The notes under the pieces were generated by a model. The model was not told where the DNA came from. It was given only the letters and a program-made list of their open reading frames with translations, and ran no database searches. DNA of 64,000 bases from Clostridia bacterium (lineage in GTDB: Bacteria > Bacillota > Clostridia > Christensenellales > Borkfalkiaceae): positions 62,001 to 126,000 of the forward strand of contig JAFQAQ010000005.1 in assembly GCA_017399945.1 (NCBI GenBank). The letters are read 5' to 3'. A program made the position numbers and the translations under genes. Below are positions 7,817 to 17,017 of the stretch, one piece after another (within the stretch, counting starts at the first letter, position 1; every line of letters begins with the position of its first letter).

Positions 7817-9085
7817 ATGAAAGTTATGGTTGTTGGTGGCGGTGGAAGGGAACACGCCATCATAAAAAAACTAAAAGAAAACAAACAGATTACTGAACTT
7901 TATGCCCTTCCGGGCAACGGCGGTATGGCAAATGATGCTACGTTAGTTGCTATCGGTGCAAAAGAACTTGATAAAATCTGCGATTTTGCAGTTGAAAACA
8001 AAATTGATTTTGCAGTTGTTGCTCCCGACGATCCGCTAGTATTAGGTTTAGTTGATAGACTAAATCAGGTTGGAATAGAGTGTTTTGGCCCAACAAAAAA
8101 TGCAGCCATTATAGAAGGAAGTAAAAAGTTTAGTAAAGACTTAATGAAAAAATACGGTATTCCTACCGCAAAATATCAAAGTTTTACCGATTTAGATAAA
8201 GCTTTGTCCTATTTGGACGAACAACAAGCGCCAATAGTCGTAAAAGCAGACGGGCTTGCGCTAGGTAAGGGTGTTATCATTGCTCAAACCATTGAAGAAG
8301 CAAAGCAAGCAGTTGTTGAAATGATGCAAAACGGCAAGTTTGGCGATAGTGGTAACACCGTTGTTATCGAAGAGTTTTTAGAAGGTCCGGAAGTTTCGGT
8401 TTTGGCGTTTACCGATGGTAATATCGTTGTGCCAATGGTTTCTTCTATGGACCATAAACGTGCAAAAGACGGCGACCAAGGTCTAAATACTGGTGGTATG
8501 GGCACTATTGCGCCTAATCCTTATTACACGCAAGAAATTGCAAAACAATGTGATAAACTTATTTTTAAGCCGACTATAGAAGCAATGAAAAAAGAAGGTA
8601 GAACCTTTAAGGGTTGCTTGTATTTTGGTTTAATGATTACTAAAAATGGACCAAAAGTAATTGAATACAACTGCCGTTTTGGTGATCCTGAAACGCAAGT
8701 TGTATTACCATTATTAAAAAGTGACTTGTTAACGATTATGCAAAAGACTGCAAGGGGTACGCTTGATTATTCTGACGTTGAATTTTCGTCGGACAGTGCG
8801 TGTTGCGTTATAATGGCATCAAACGGATATCCTGAAAGTTATCAAAAAGGATACGTTATTGAGCAAAATGACAATATCGACGGAGAGATTTATTATGCCG
8901 GTGCTAAATTAAATCAAGGCAAATTACTTACTGATGGCGGTAGAGTTCTTGGTGTTACTTGCACTGATAAAAATCTTAAATCGGCAATTAAAAAAGCATA
9001 CGAACAAATTGATAAAGTTACCTTTGACAAGGCTTATTACAGAAAAGATATCGGAGCAAGGGCGTTAAAAGCGTTGGAGGACTAA
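7817..9085 (+). CDS. purD: GAR synthetase PurD
   Basis: ATP-grasp enzyme that ligates phosphoribosylamine and glycine. The 422 residues have the N-terminal VGGGGREHAI, the signature LPGNGG, the ATP-grasp lysine region VVKADGLALGKGV, MDHKRAKDGDQG with NTGGMG, and the metal site EYNCRFGDPE. Full length and in the expected frame, with TTTAGGAG before ATG. It receives the unstable product of PurF, so the strength of PurF's ammonia supply matters directly here. Confidence 0.97.
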   Translation: MKVMVVGGGGREHAIIKKLKENKQITELYALPGNGGMANDATLVAIGAKELDKICDFAVENKIDFAVVAPDDPLVLGLVDRLNQVGIECFGPTKNAAIIEGSKKFSKDLMKKYGIPTAKYQSFTDLDKALSYLDEQQAPIVVKADGLALGKGVIIAQTIEEAKQAVVEMMQNGKFGDSGNTVVIEEFLEGPEVSVLAFTDGNIVVPMVSSMDHKRAKDGDQGLNTGGMGTIAPNPYYTQEIAKQCDKLIFKPTIEAMKKEGRTFKGCLYFGLMITKNGPKVIEYNCRFGDPETQVVLPLLKSDLLTIMQKTARGTLDYSDVEFSSDSACCVIMASNGYPESYQKGYVIEQNDNIDGEIYYAGAKLNQGKLLTDGGRVLGVTCTDKNLKSAIKKAYEQIDKVTFDKAYYRKDIGARALKALED

Positions 9086-9086
9086 T

Positions 9087-12000
9087 ATGGTTTATAGAGT
9101 TTACGTTGAGAAAAAGAAATCGGAAGCGTTAGAGGCAAAATCGCTTTTAAATGAAATTAAAGAGTTTTTGGAAATATCTTCGCTTACCGACCTACGTATT
9201 TTTAATAGATACGATGCTGAGAATATAGATAAAGAATTGTTCGACAAGTGTGTTACCACGGTGTTTTCCGAACCACAACTTGATTTAACTTATGAAGAAC
9301 CCGATTATGCGGGTGGGTTAGTATTTGCAGTTGAATATTTGCCCGGACAGTTTGATCAGCGTGCAGATTCAGCTGCACAATGCATACAAATTATTTCTTG
9401 TGGGGAACGTCCTATCGTAAAGACGGCAAAAGTTTACGCTCTATATGGAAATTTGACAGAACAAGAATTTGCACGCATAAAAAGCCACGTAATTAATCCC
9501 GTTGAAGCGAGAGAAGCATCACTAGAAAAACCACAAACCTTGGCGACCGACTACGATATCCCTACAACCGTTGAAACGTTAGAAGGATTTATAAATCTTG
9601 ACAAACATGGTTTGGCTGATTTTGTTAAAAAGTACGGACTTGCAATGGATAACGACGACATTGCTTTTTGCCAAGATTATTTCAAAAAAGAAAACCGTAA
9701 TCCTACCATTACTGAAATTCGTATGATAGATACTTATTGGTCCGATCACTGCCGTCATACCACCTTTTTAACGGTTATTGATGAAGTTAAGTTTGAAGAC
9801 CAACTTTTACAATCGGCATACGATGAATATATTGCTGTAAGAAAATCTCTTAATAGAACTAAACCCATTTGTCTTATGGATTTGGCGACGATAGCAGTAA
9901 AACAACTTAAAAAACAAGGGAAACTCGATAAGCTTGATGAATCGGAAGAGATTAACGCTTGTACTGTAAAAATTGATATTGAAGTTGACGGCAAACCAGA
10001 GAAATGGTTGCTATTATTCAAGAACGAAACACACAATCACCCAACCGAAATAGAACCTTTCGGTGGGGCTGCAACTTGTATTGGTGGTGCAATAAGAGAC
10101 CCACTTTCCGGTAGGTCTTACGTCTACGGTGCGATGCGTGTGACGGGTGCTGCCGATCCACTAAAACCTATTAGTCAAACTATTAAGGGTAAATTACCAC
10201 AAAGAAAGATAGTTACTACTGCTGCCGCAGGATATTCTTCTTATGGTAACCAAATTGGTCTTGCGACGGGTATCGTTGACGAGTTATACCACGATGGATA
10301 TGCAGCAAAACGTATGGAAATTGGCGCAGTCGTTGCAGCAACACCTGCTGAAAACGTTCGTAGAGAACGCCCAGAAGCCGGTGACGTTGTTATTTTGCTA
10401 GGTGGAAGCACGGGTAGAGATGGTATTGGTGGCGCAACAGGTTCATCTAAATCTCACGATTTACACTCAGTAGAAACTTGTGGTGCAGAAGTACAAAAGG
10501 GTAACGCACCCGAAGAAAGAAAACTTCAAAGATTGTTTAGAAACAAACAAGCTTGCCAAATGATAAAACGTTGTAATGACTTTGGTGCTGGTGGTGTATC
10601 AGTTGCTATTGGCGAACTTGCCGACGGTTTAGATATTAACCTTAACGCAGTTCCTAAAAAGTACGAGGGCTTAGATGGTACCGAACTTGCAATAAGCGAA
10701 TCGCAAGAACGTATGGCCGTAGTTGTTGAAAGCAAGGACGTTGAAAAGTTTATAAGTCTTGCAAAAATGGAAAACTTGCAGGCTTGTCCCGTTGCTACCG
10801 TTAAAGCTGATCCGAGACTTACGATGACTTGGAATGGAAATAAAATAGTTGATATTAGTAGGGAATTCTTGAATTCTAACGGTGCAGAAAAGCACGTGTC
10901 TATAACTCCTGAAAACTGTAAAGACTATTCTAAAGATATTCCACAAAGTTTTGAAGAAGGCTATTTTGCGCTTGCTAGTGACCTTAACGTTTGTTCTAAA
11001 CGTGGACTTAGCGAAAGATTTGACTCCACGATTGGCGCTGGTACGGTATTGATGCCATTTGGTGGTAAATACCAATTAACGCCTATTCAAGCTATGGTAC
11101 AAAAAGTTTCAGTAGAAAAAGGGCATACGGACGATTGTTCGGTAATGTCATGGGGTTATAACCCATTCTTAACTGAAAAAAGTCCTTATCACGGCGCGTA
11201 TCTTGCAGTAGTTGAAAGCGTAAGTAAACTTATTGCCACAGGTGCAAGTTTTAACGACGTGTACTTGACCTTCCAAGAATATTTTGAACGTCCTGGAAAA
11301 GACGGCAAACGTTGGGGTAAACCTTTATCTGCGTTACTCGGTGCGTTTAAGGCACAATTAGATTTAGGTATAGGCTCTATCGGTGGCAAGGACTCTATGA
11401 GTGGTTCTTTTGAAAATATAGACGTTCCACCAACGCTAGTATCTTTTGCCGTTACTACAGACAAAACTAAATACGTTTTATCAAACGAATTTAAAAAAGC
11501 AGGTCATAAAGTAATTATCGTTGCTCCCGAATACGACAAAAACGGTCTTCCAACGGCTAAATCGCTTGTTGAGAATTTTGCTTTCGTTAGATCGCTAGTT
11601 GAATCGGGAAGAGCATTTGCTTGTTGGACTCCAACTTATGGCGGCGTAGCAGAAGGCGTTCTTAAAATGTGTATGGGTAACGGACTTGGCTTTAAGTTTA
11701 ACGACGAGTTAACGTTAGATAATTTGTTTGGATACCTATACGGTGGATTTATCGTTGAAGTATCTGACGACGTTGAAGGTAAACTTTTAGGTATTGTAAC
11801 CGATAAAGACGTTATTGAATATAAAAATGATTGCATAAGTCTTGCAAAATTATGCAAATCTTATGAAGACAAGTTGGAAAGTGTATATTCTTGCAACATT
11901 GCATTTGCAAACGAAAGTATTCCTTCTTGTGATTATACTGCAACCGAAAGATATACGACGAATATTAAGGTCGCAAAACCAAAAGTATTAATTCCTGCTT

Positions 12001-12773
12001 TCCCTGGAACTAACTGCGAGTTTGATAGCGCAAAAGCAGTAACTGACGCCGGCGCTCAGGCAGAGATTTTTGTAATAAAAAATCTTTCTGCATCGGATAT
12101 TTCCGAAAGTGTAGAGAAGTTTGCTAAAAAAGTACGTGAATCGCAAATGATATTCGTTCCGGGTGGTTTCTCAGGTGGTGACGAACCGGACGGAAGTGGT
12201 AAATTCATTACTGCATTTTTTAGAAACGACGCTATAAAACAAAGCGTAACCGAACTTCTAGACAAGAGAGACGGTTTGATGTGTGGTATTTGTAACGGTT
12301 TCCAAGCTCTAATAAAATTAGGATTAGTTCCGTTTGGAAAAATAATTGATACGGACGAAAATTGTCCTACCTTAACCTTTAATACCATAGGTAGACACCA
12401 ATCTAAAATCGTTCGTACTAGAATAGCGTCTAACAAGTCGCCATGGCTTGCAAACACAAACGTTGGTGATATATATAACGTTCCAATCTCTCACGGAGAG
12501 GGCAGATTCGTTGCGAATAAAGAACTTTTAGAACAGTTAATTAAAAACGGGCAAATAGCAACTCAATACGTTGATCTTGATGGATATCCTACTTATGACG
12601 TTGCGTTTAACCCAAATGGTTCTACGTTTGCAATTGAAGGTATTACTTCGCCTGACGGTAGGGTGTTTGGTAAGATGGGACACTCTGAAAGAATAGGAAA
12701 CGGCTTGTACAAAAACGTTTATGGAGAATACGATATAAAAATGTTTGCCCAAGCAGTTAAATACTTTAAATAA
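9087..12773 (+). CDS. purL: FGAM synthase, PurL-PurQ single-chain form
   Basis: Makes FGAM from FGAR, ATP and glutamine. The 1228 residues combine the PurS-like N-terminus, the two AIR-synthase-like halves of PurL (SDHCRHTTF near 215-223, NETHNHPTEIEPFGG, TGRDGIGGATGSS, CNDFGAGGVS) and a C-terminal glutaminase (FPGTNCEFD, VPGGFSGGDE, nucleophile Cys1069 in CGICNGFQ, then ISHGEGRF). This is the long form known from proteobacteria, eukaryotes and many Clostridia rather than split PurSQL. The glutaminase looks intact, in contrast to that of PurF in the same operon. It begins two bases after purD and ends the operon. Confidence 0.97.
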   Translation: MVYRVYVEKKKSEALEAKSLLNEIKEFLEISSLTDLRIFNRYDAENIDKELFDKCVTTVFSEPQLDLTYEEPDYAGGLVFAVEYLPGQFDQRADSAAQCIQIISCGERPIVKTAKVYALYGNLTEQEFARIKSHVINPVEAREASLEKPQTLATDYDIPTTVETLEGFINLDKHGLADFVKKYGLAMDNDDIAFCQDYFKKENRNPTITEIRMIDTYWSDHCRHTTFLTVIDEVKFEDQLLQSAYDEYIAVRKSLNRTKPICLMDLATIAVKQLKKQGKLDKLDESEEINACTVKIDIEVDGKPEKWLLLFKNETHNHPTEIEPFGGAATCIGGAIRDPLSGRSYVYGAMRVTGAADPLKPISQTIKGKLPQRKIVTTAAAGYSSYGNQIGLATGIVDELYHDGYAAKRMEIGAVVAATPAENVRRERPEAGDVVILLGGSTGRDGIGGATGSSKSHDLHSVETCGAEVQKGNAPEERKLQRLFRNKQACQMIKRCNDFGAGGVSVAIGELADGLDINLNAVPKKYEGLDGTELAISESQERMAVVVESKDVEKFISLAKMENLQACPVATVKADPRLTMTWNGNKIVDISREFLNSNGAEKHVSITPENCKDYSKDIPQSFEEGYFALASDLNVCSKRGLSERFDSTIGAGTVLMPFGGKYQLTPIQAMVQKVSVEKGHTDDCSVMSWGYNPFLTEKSPYHGAYLAVVESVSKLIATGASFNDVYLTFQEYFERPGKDGKRWGKPLSALLGAFKAQLDLGIGSIGGKDSMSGSFENIDVPPTLVSFAVTTDKTKYVLSNEFKKAGHKVIIVAPEYDKNGLPTAKSLVENFAFVRSLVESGRAFACWTPTYGGVAEGVLKMCMGNGLGFKFNDELTLDNLFGYLYGGFIVEVSDDVEGKLLGIVTDKDVIEYKNDCISLAKLCKSYEDKLESVYSCNIAFANESIPSCDYTATERYTTNIKVAKPKVLIPAFPGTNCEFDSAKAVTDAGAQAEIFVIKNLSASDISESVEKFAKKVRESQMIFVPGGFSGGDEPDGSGKFITAFFRNDAIKQSVTELLDKRDGLMCGICNGFQALIKLGLVPFGKIIDTDENCPTLTFNTIGRHQSKIVRTRIASNKSPWLANTNVGDIYNVPISHGEGRFVANKELLEQLIKNGQIATQYVDLDGYPTYDVAFNPNGSTFAIEGITSPDGRVFGKMGHSERIGNGLYKNVYGEYDIKMFAQAVKYFK

Positions 12774-12810
12774 TATAAATATAAACAATATTGTGTATTA
12801 TTTTTAATCG

Positions 12811-12848
12811 AAAAAAGGCTGACGAATATATTTCGTTAGCCTTTTATT
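12811..12848 (+). terminator. bidirectional terminator of purine operon and tetR
   Basis: An 11-bp stem AGGCTGACGAA/TTCGTTAGCCT (one G-T pair) with a short A/T loop is flanked by AAAAAA upstream and TTTTATTTT downstream, so it can stop transcripts from both the purine operon and the convergent TetR gene. Confidence 0.88.
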
Positions 12849-12895
12849 TTGTTTAAAATTTTTATAAAAACTCTGATTTGATATATTTAATCTTT

Positions 12896-13462
12896 TTATA
12901 TGAGTTTGTTTAATTGTTGTTTTAATAATTTAAGTGCTTGCTCGGACGTGTAGGCTTGCTTGTTTATAAGCATTAAAGTGCCGTACGTAGCTGATAATAC
13001 GTTAAACGATAGTGAAACGTCGTCCGAGGAAGTGTTATTCTTTTTTGCTAGATATTGATTTACTGCATTTTCTATCGGGGTGTCAAAATCTTTCATTAAT
13101 AGGTTGTGGTTTTTATCGTTATTACCTTCGTTTAAAGATAAAACCGACCTAAAATATCCGTTTGCTATCCAAAACTTAACGAATGAAAGACATAGTTCAA
13201 TTATTAATTGTCTATTATTTTGGTTAAATACTTGTTCGATTTGCTTTGCTAGTAACTGCCATCCGTCCTTAACGTAATCTATAATTCCTGCTATAAGTTG
13301 TTCTTTGTCCTTAAAGTGTCTATATGGGGCTGCACAAGACACTTCTGCGTTGATCGCAACCCTTCTTAAAGAAAAATCTTTAACACCGTGATCTTCAAGT
13401 TCTTTTAGACCAGCAAGAATAAGTCTATGTCTTAATCCTGAATCAAATTGACTTGTATCCAT
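12896..13462 (-). CDS. TetR/AcrR-family transcriptional regulator
   Basis: A 188-residue one-component regulator. The N-terminal helix-turn-helix is clear (GLKELEDHGVKDFSLRRVAI, then AEVSCAAPYRHFKDKEQLI); the C-terminal ligand domain is all-helical and not assignable to a known effector. I place the start at the Met encoded at 13462-13460 because AAGGAG precedes it; the 22 extra upstream codons would cross its own promoter and operator. It is divergent from the aromatic operon, and both promoters hold the same GTTAAC-type palindrome downstream of the -10 box, so it probably represses itself and that operon. An aromatic amino acid or pathway intermediate as ligand is inference. Confidence 0.9.
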   Translation of the reverse strand: MDTSQFDSGLRHRLILAGLKELEDHGVKDFSLRRVAINAEVSCAAPYRHFKDKEQLIAGIIDYVKDGWQLLAKQIEQVFNQNNRQLIIELCLSFVKFWIANGYFRSVLSLNEGNNDKNHNLLMKDFDTPIENAVNQYLAKKNNTSSDDVSLSFNVLSATYGTLMLINKQAYTSEQALKLLKQQLNKLI

Positions 13463-13477
13463 AACGCTCCTTATCAA

Positions 13478-13492
13478 GTTAACACTATTAAC
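13478..13492. promoter_or_regulatory. putative TetR operator O1 (tetR side)
   Basis: GTTAACACTATTAAC is an imperfect copy (one mismatch) of the palindrome at 13652-13666. It lies just downstream of the tetR -10 box, over the expected transcription start, where binding would block the regulator's own promoter. Confidence 0.75.
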
Positions 13493-13499
13493 ATTCGAT

Positions 13500-13528
13500 A
13501 TTTTAACATATATTAATAATATTTGCAA
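13500..13528 (-). promoter_or_regulatory. promoter of the TetR-family gene
   Basis: On the - strand TTGCAA (13528-13523), a 17-base spacer and TAAAAT (13505-13500) form a promoter whose start would fall in operator O1. Confidence 0.65.
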
Positions 13529-13606
13529 GCAAAATAATAAAGTATATTTACGACTTGTATTATCAAGAAATTTTCTAGTAAAATATCAATTTTTTTACAT
13601 ATATAC

Positions 13607-13634
13607 TTGACAATCACACGTTTATATGTATAAT
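13607..13634 (+). promoter_or_regulatory. aromatic operon promoter
   Basis: TTGACA (13607-13612), a 16-base spacer and TATAAT (13629-13634) give a near-consensus vegetative promoter. Operator O2 starts 18 bases after the -10 box, so a bound repressor would sit in the initially transcribed region. It is the only strong promoter seen between here and argG, so it should serve nine genes. Confidence 0.85.
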
Positions 13635-13651
13635 AATAATCAAAAGTATAT

Positions 13652-13666
13652 GTTAACACTGTTAAC
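13652..13666. promoter_or_regulatory. putative TetR operator O2 (aromatic operon side)
   Basis: GTTAACACTGTTAAC is a perfect 15-base palindrome around a central C. A near-identical copy lies at the divergent tetR promoter, which supports a shared regulator. Confidence 0.8.
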
Positions 13667-13681
13667 TAAGGAAGGTTTGAA

Positions 13682-14872
13682 ATGATAAATAAAAAGATGC
13701 AAGGACTTGGCGCTAAGAGATCCGTTATAAGAGAACTTTTTGAATATGGAAAGATACGTAAGGCTGAGATTGGGGAAGAAAACGTGTTTGATTTTTCTTT
13801 GGGTAATCCTAGTGTCCCTGCACCTGATTGTGTTAATGAGAATCTTGTGAAATTGCTAAATGAAAGCGATCCTATTAGCGTGCACGGATACACTTCGGCA
13901 CAAGGAGATGCAAACGTTCGTCAATCTATTATAGAATACGTTAACAAAACACATTCCGTTGAATATAGTAAAGATTGCTTGTATATGACCGTGGGGGCAG
14001 CTGCTGCGTTAACTTGTTCGCTTACGGCGCTTGTTAATCAAGGTGAAGAAGTTATTGTTTTAGCTCCATATTTCCCTGAATATAAGGTGTTTATTGAAAG
14101 ATGTGGTGGAGTAGTAAGGGAAGTTTTGTGTGATCAGGTTACCTTTCAACCTGATTTTGATAAACTTGAAAAGGCTATTAATAAAAATACTGCTGCTATT
14201 ATAATCAATTCCCCGAATAATCCAACTGGTGCAGTTATTTCAAAAGAAAACGTGCAAAAACTTTGTGATATGTTTCAAAATGCGCAAGAACGTTATTCTA
14301 AACCCATTTATATTATTTGCGACGAACCGTATAGAGAATTGGTTTACGGGGACGTTAAAGTTGCTTTCGTTCCTAAGTTTTATAATAACACAATCGTTTG
14401 TTATTCTTATAGTAAGTCTTTATCCATACCTGGCGAAAGAATCGGTTACGTGTTAGTGTCGCCTAAGGTAGATAGCTTTTTAGAAGTATATCAAGCAATT
14501 TGTGGCGCGGGTAGGGCTCTTGGGTTTGTGTGTGCGCCTAGTTTATTGCAAAAAGTATTGCCTTATTGTTTAGGAAAGACTTCCGACGTTGACGTTTACG
14601 ATACGAACAGAAAACTATTGCTTAAAAAACTAACTGAATATGGGTTTACGGCAGTAAAACCGGATGGAGCGTTTTATTTATTCTTAAAATCTCCCGTAGA
14701 GGACGCTTACGAATTTTGCGAAAGAGCAAAACAATTTGAAATAATATTCGTGCCGAGTGATGATTTTGGTTGCAAAGGATACGTTAGAATATCTTATTGC
14801 GTTACTACTGAACAAATTGAAAAATCTTTGCCGGCATTTAAAAAACTTGCTGAAAGTTACAATTTAATTTAA
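13682..14872 (+). CDS. class I/II PLP-dependent aminotransferase, likely aromatic
   Basis: Fold type I aminotransferase of 396 residues. PLP-binding features: SPNNPTGAV, CDEPYRELVY and the Schiff-base lysine in SYSKSLSIPGERIGY (Lys245). First gene of the aromatic operon, followed by pheA, so it probably converts phenylpyruvate and hydroxyphenylpyruvate to Phe and Tyr, or prephenate to arogenate. Aspartate aminotransferase activity is equally compatible with the sequence, since these subfamilies are hard to separate by motif. AAGGAAGG lies before the ATG. Confidence 0.85.
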   Translation: MINKKMQGLGAKRSVIRELFEYGKIRKAEIGEENVFDFSLGNPSVPAPDCVNENLVKLLNESDPISVHGYTSAQGDANVRQSIIEYVNKTHSVEYSKDCLYMTVGAAAALTCSLTALVNQGEEVIVLAPYFPEYKVFIERCGGVVREVLCDQVTFQPDFDKLEKAINKNTAAIIINSPNNPTGAVISKENVQKLCDMFQNAQERYSKPIYIICDEPYRELVYGDVKVAFVPKFYNNTIVCYSYSKSLSIPGERIGYVLVSPKVDSFLEVYQAICGAGRALGFVCAPSLLQKVLPYCLGKTSDVDVYDTNRKLLLKKLTEYGFTAVKPDGAFYLFLKSPVEDAYEFCERAKQFEIIFVPSDDFGCKGYVRISYCVTTEQIEKSLPAFKKLAESYNLI

Positions 14873-14882
14873 GGGTGAAATT

Positions 14883-15974
14883 ATGGACGATAGATTACTT
14901 AAAGCTAGAGAAATTATAAACAAAGTTGATAAGCAAATGGCTGACCTTTTCGTTGAAAGAATGGGGGCTGCAAAGTTGGTTGCTGAATATAAAAGCGAAC
15001 ACGGTATGCAAATATTCGATCCTGTTAGAGAACAGGAGGTTATAAAAAGGAATTCCGACTTAGTAGAAGATCCTATATTGCGCGCTTATTACGTTAATTT
15101 TATAAAAAACAACATGGAAGTATCAAGAAATTATCAATCTATGTTGATGGAGGGGGTAAGGGTTGCGTACTCCGGCACGGAAGGGGCTTTTGCTCATATT
15201 GCAGCTTGTAAACTATTTCCAACTGCAAGAAAGATTTCTTATGGCAATTTTGAAAGTGCTTATAGAGCAGTTGAAAAAGGCGAGTGCGAGTGTGTTGTAT
15301 TACCCATTGAAAATAGTTACAACGGCGACGTTGGTCAAGTTAGCGACCTTATGTTTTCCGGTTCACTATATATAAACGAGGTAACGGAACTTAACGTATC
15401 GCATAACCTTATTTGCCATAAGGATGCTAAATTAGAAGATATTAAACAAGTTATTAGTCATCAACAAGCTCTAGGGCAATGTTCTGAATATATAATAAGT
15501 CATGGTTTTTCGCCAATTGAATACACGAATACTGCGCTTGCTGTAAAAAAGGTTGCCGAGCTTAACGATAAATCCGTTGCTGCAATCGGAAGCGTAGAGG
15601 CCGCTGAGATTTTTGGATTAAAGGTATTAGAGAAAAATATTAATTCTAGCGCTAGTAACACAACTAGATTCGTTGTACTGTCAAGGTCTGAAAGTAAACA
15701 TAAGAGAGACGAAATGGGTGTTCATACAATATTGTTGTTTACGGTTAGAAACCAGGCTGGTGCATTGGCAAAGGCAATTGAAGTTATTGGTAGACACGGT
15801 TTTAACATGAGGACCTTGCGTTCTCGTCCGATGAAGGAATTGTTGTGGCAGTATTATTTCTACGTGGAAGCCGAGGGAAATATCAATACCGACGAAGGAA
15901 AGGCAATGATGGAAGACCTTTCTGATTATTGTGATAAATTAAAGGCTGTTGGAACGTATATAAAAAATATTTAA
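14883..15974 (+). CDS. pheA: bifunctional chorismate mutase / prephenate dehydratase
   Basis: Makes phenylpyruvate from chorismate. Domains in 363 residues: AroQ-class chorismate mutase at about 1-85 (KAREIINKVDKQMADLFVER, YKSEHGMQIFDPVREQEV), prephenate dehydratase at about 95-270 (VAYSGTEGAFAH, VLPIENSYNGDVG, SSASNTTRFVVLS), and a C-terminal ACT domain at about 278-360 (NQAGALAKAIEVIGRHGFN) that in known PheA proteins binds phenylalanine. Standard P-protein layout. Ten bases after the aminotransferase. Confidence 0.95.
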   Translation: MDDRLLKAREIINKVDKQMADLFVERMGAAKLVAEYKSEHGMQIFDPVREQEVIKRNSDLVEDPILRAYYVNFIKNNMEVSRNYQSMLMEGVRVAYSGTEGAFAHIAACKLFPTARKISYGNFESAYRAVEKGECECVVLPIENSYNGDVGQVSDLMFSGSLYINEVTELNVSHNLICHKDAKLEDIKQVISHQQALGQCSEYIISHGFSPIEYTNTALAVKKVAELNDKSVAAIGSVEAAEIFGLKVLEKNINSSASNTTRFVVLSRSESKHKRDEMGVHTILLFTVRNQAGALAKAIEVIGRHGFNMRTLRSRPMKELLWQYYFYVEAEGNINTDEGKAMMEDLSDYCDKLKAVGTYIKNI

Positions 15975-15987
15975 CGGGGTTTTTCGA

Positions 15988-17016
15988 ATGGAAAAATTAC
16001 ATTTAAGTCTACCTAGTGGTGGTTATGATATTTTGATTGGCAACTGCTTAATTGATAAAGCTAGCCAATATCTTAATTTAGAAAGAAAAGTTTTGGTTGT
16101 GACAGACAAGGGAGTGCCTAGTGATTATGCAAACTCCGTGCTAAAACAATGCAAACAAGGTAGTCTTGTGTGTGTGGAAGAAGGTGAAAGATCTAAAAGT
16201 TTTGCCACCTTACAAGTTTTACTTGATAAAATGTGTGAACTTAAAATGGATAGGGGTGACTGTGTGGTTGCCGTTGGTGGTGGCGTCGTTGGCGATCTTT
16301 CGGGTTTTGCCGCTTCGTGTTATATGAGAGGGATTGATTTTTATAATATCCCAACCACCTTGCTTTCTCAGGTGGATTCTTCAATAGGTGGCAAAACGGC
16401 AATTAATTTTAACGGTATAAAAAACGTTATAGGTGCTTTTTATCAACCAAAGGCAGTAATCGTTGATATAGATCTTTTAAAAACCTTGCCTAAACGTCAA
16501 ATATTATGTGGGCTTTCAGAAGCTATAAAAATGTCTATGACGAGCGATGAGCATTTGTTCGAATTTTTTGAAAAATCTAGTTATCAAGAAATTATTGATA
16601 ATTTTTTATACGTAATTGCATCTTGTTTAAAAATTAAAAGACACGTTGTTCAAACGGATGAAAAAGAAAATGGACTAAGAAAAGTGCTTAACTTTGGTCA
16701 TACTATTGGGCACGTAATCGAAGCGCAACAAGAAAAGGAAAAGTTGTATCACGGGGAGTGTGTTGCTCTTGGTATGAAAGCAATATCTAACGGAGACGTT
16801 AAAAAACGTTTAGTTTCAGTTTTGCAAAAGGTAGGCTTGCCAACCGATTGCGTTATCGATAAAGAAAAAGTTAATAGTTTTCTTGAACATGACAAAAAGA
16901 TAAAAAACGGTGAAGTTAGCGTAGTTTTAGTTGAAGAAATTGGGAAATTCCGTTTTGCTAAATTTAGCGTTAGCGAACTTGCAAAACTAACTATCGACGA
17001 GTTTAAGGGTGTGTAA
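15988..17016 (+). CDS. aroB: 3-dehydroquinate synthase
   Basis: Cyclises DAHP to 3-dehydroquinate using NAD and a divalent metal. The 342 residues include AVGGGVVGDLSGFAAS, the substrate region NIPTTLLSQVDSSIGGKTAIN, LSEAIKMSM, and the metal-binding histidines of LNFGHTIGHVIE and YHGECVALGM. Length and motif order are normal. Second step of the shikimate route; its substrate is made by the last gene of the same operon. Confidence 0.96.
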   Translation: MEKLHLSLPSGGYDILIGNCLIDKASQYLNLERKVLVVTDKGVPSDYANSVLKQCKQGSLVCVEEGERSKSFATLQVLLDKMCELKMDRGDCVVAVGGGVVGDLSGFAASCYMRGIDFYNIPTTLLSQVDSSIGGKTAINFNGIKNVIGAFYQPKAVIVDIDLLKTLPKRQILCGLSEAIKMSMTSDEHLFEFFEKSSYQEIIDNFLYVIASCLKIKRHVVQTDEKENGLRKVLNFGHTIGHVIEAQQEKEKLYHGECVALGMKAISNGDVKKRLVSVLQKVGLPTDCVIDKEKVNSFLEHDKKIKNGEVSVVLVEEIGKFRFAKFSVSELAKLTIDEFKGV

Positions 17017-17017
17017 T

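Noticed and set aside
13641-13681. T-box before the aromatic operon
   Set aside because: The leader is only about 40 bases and has no T-box core; the TetR operators explain control better.
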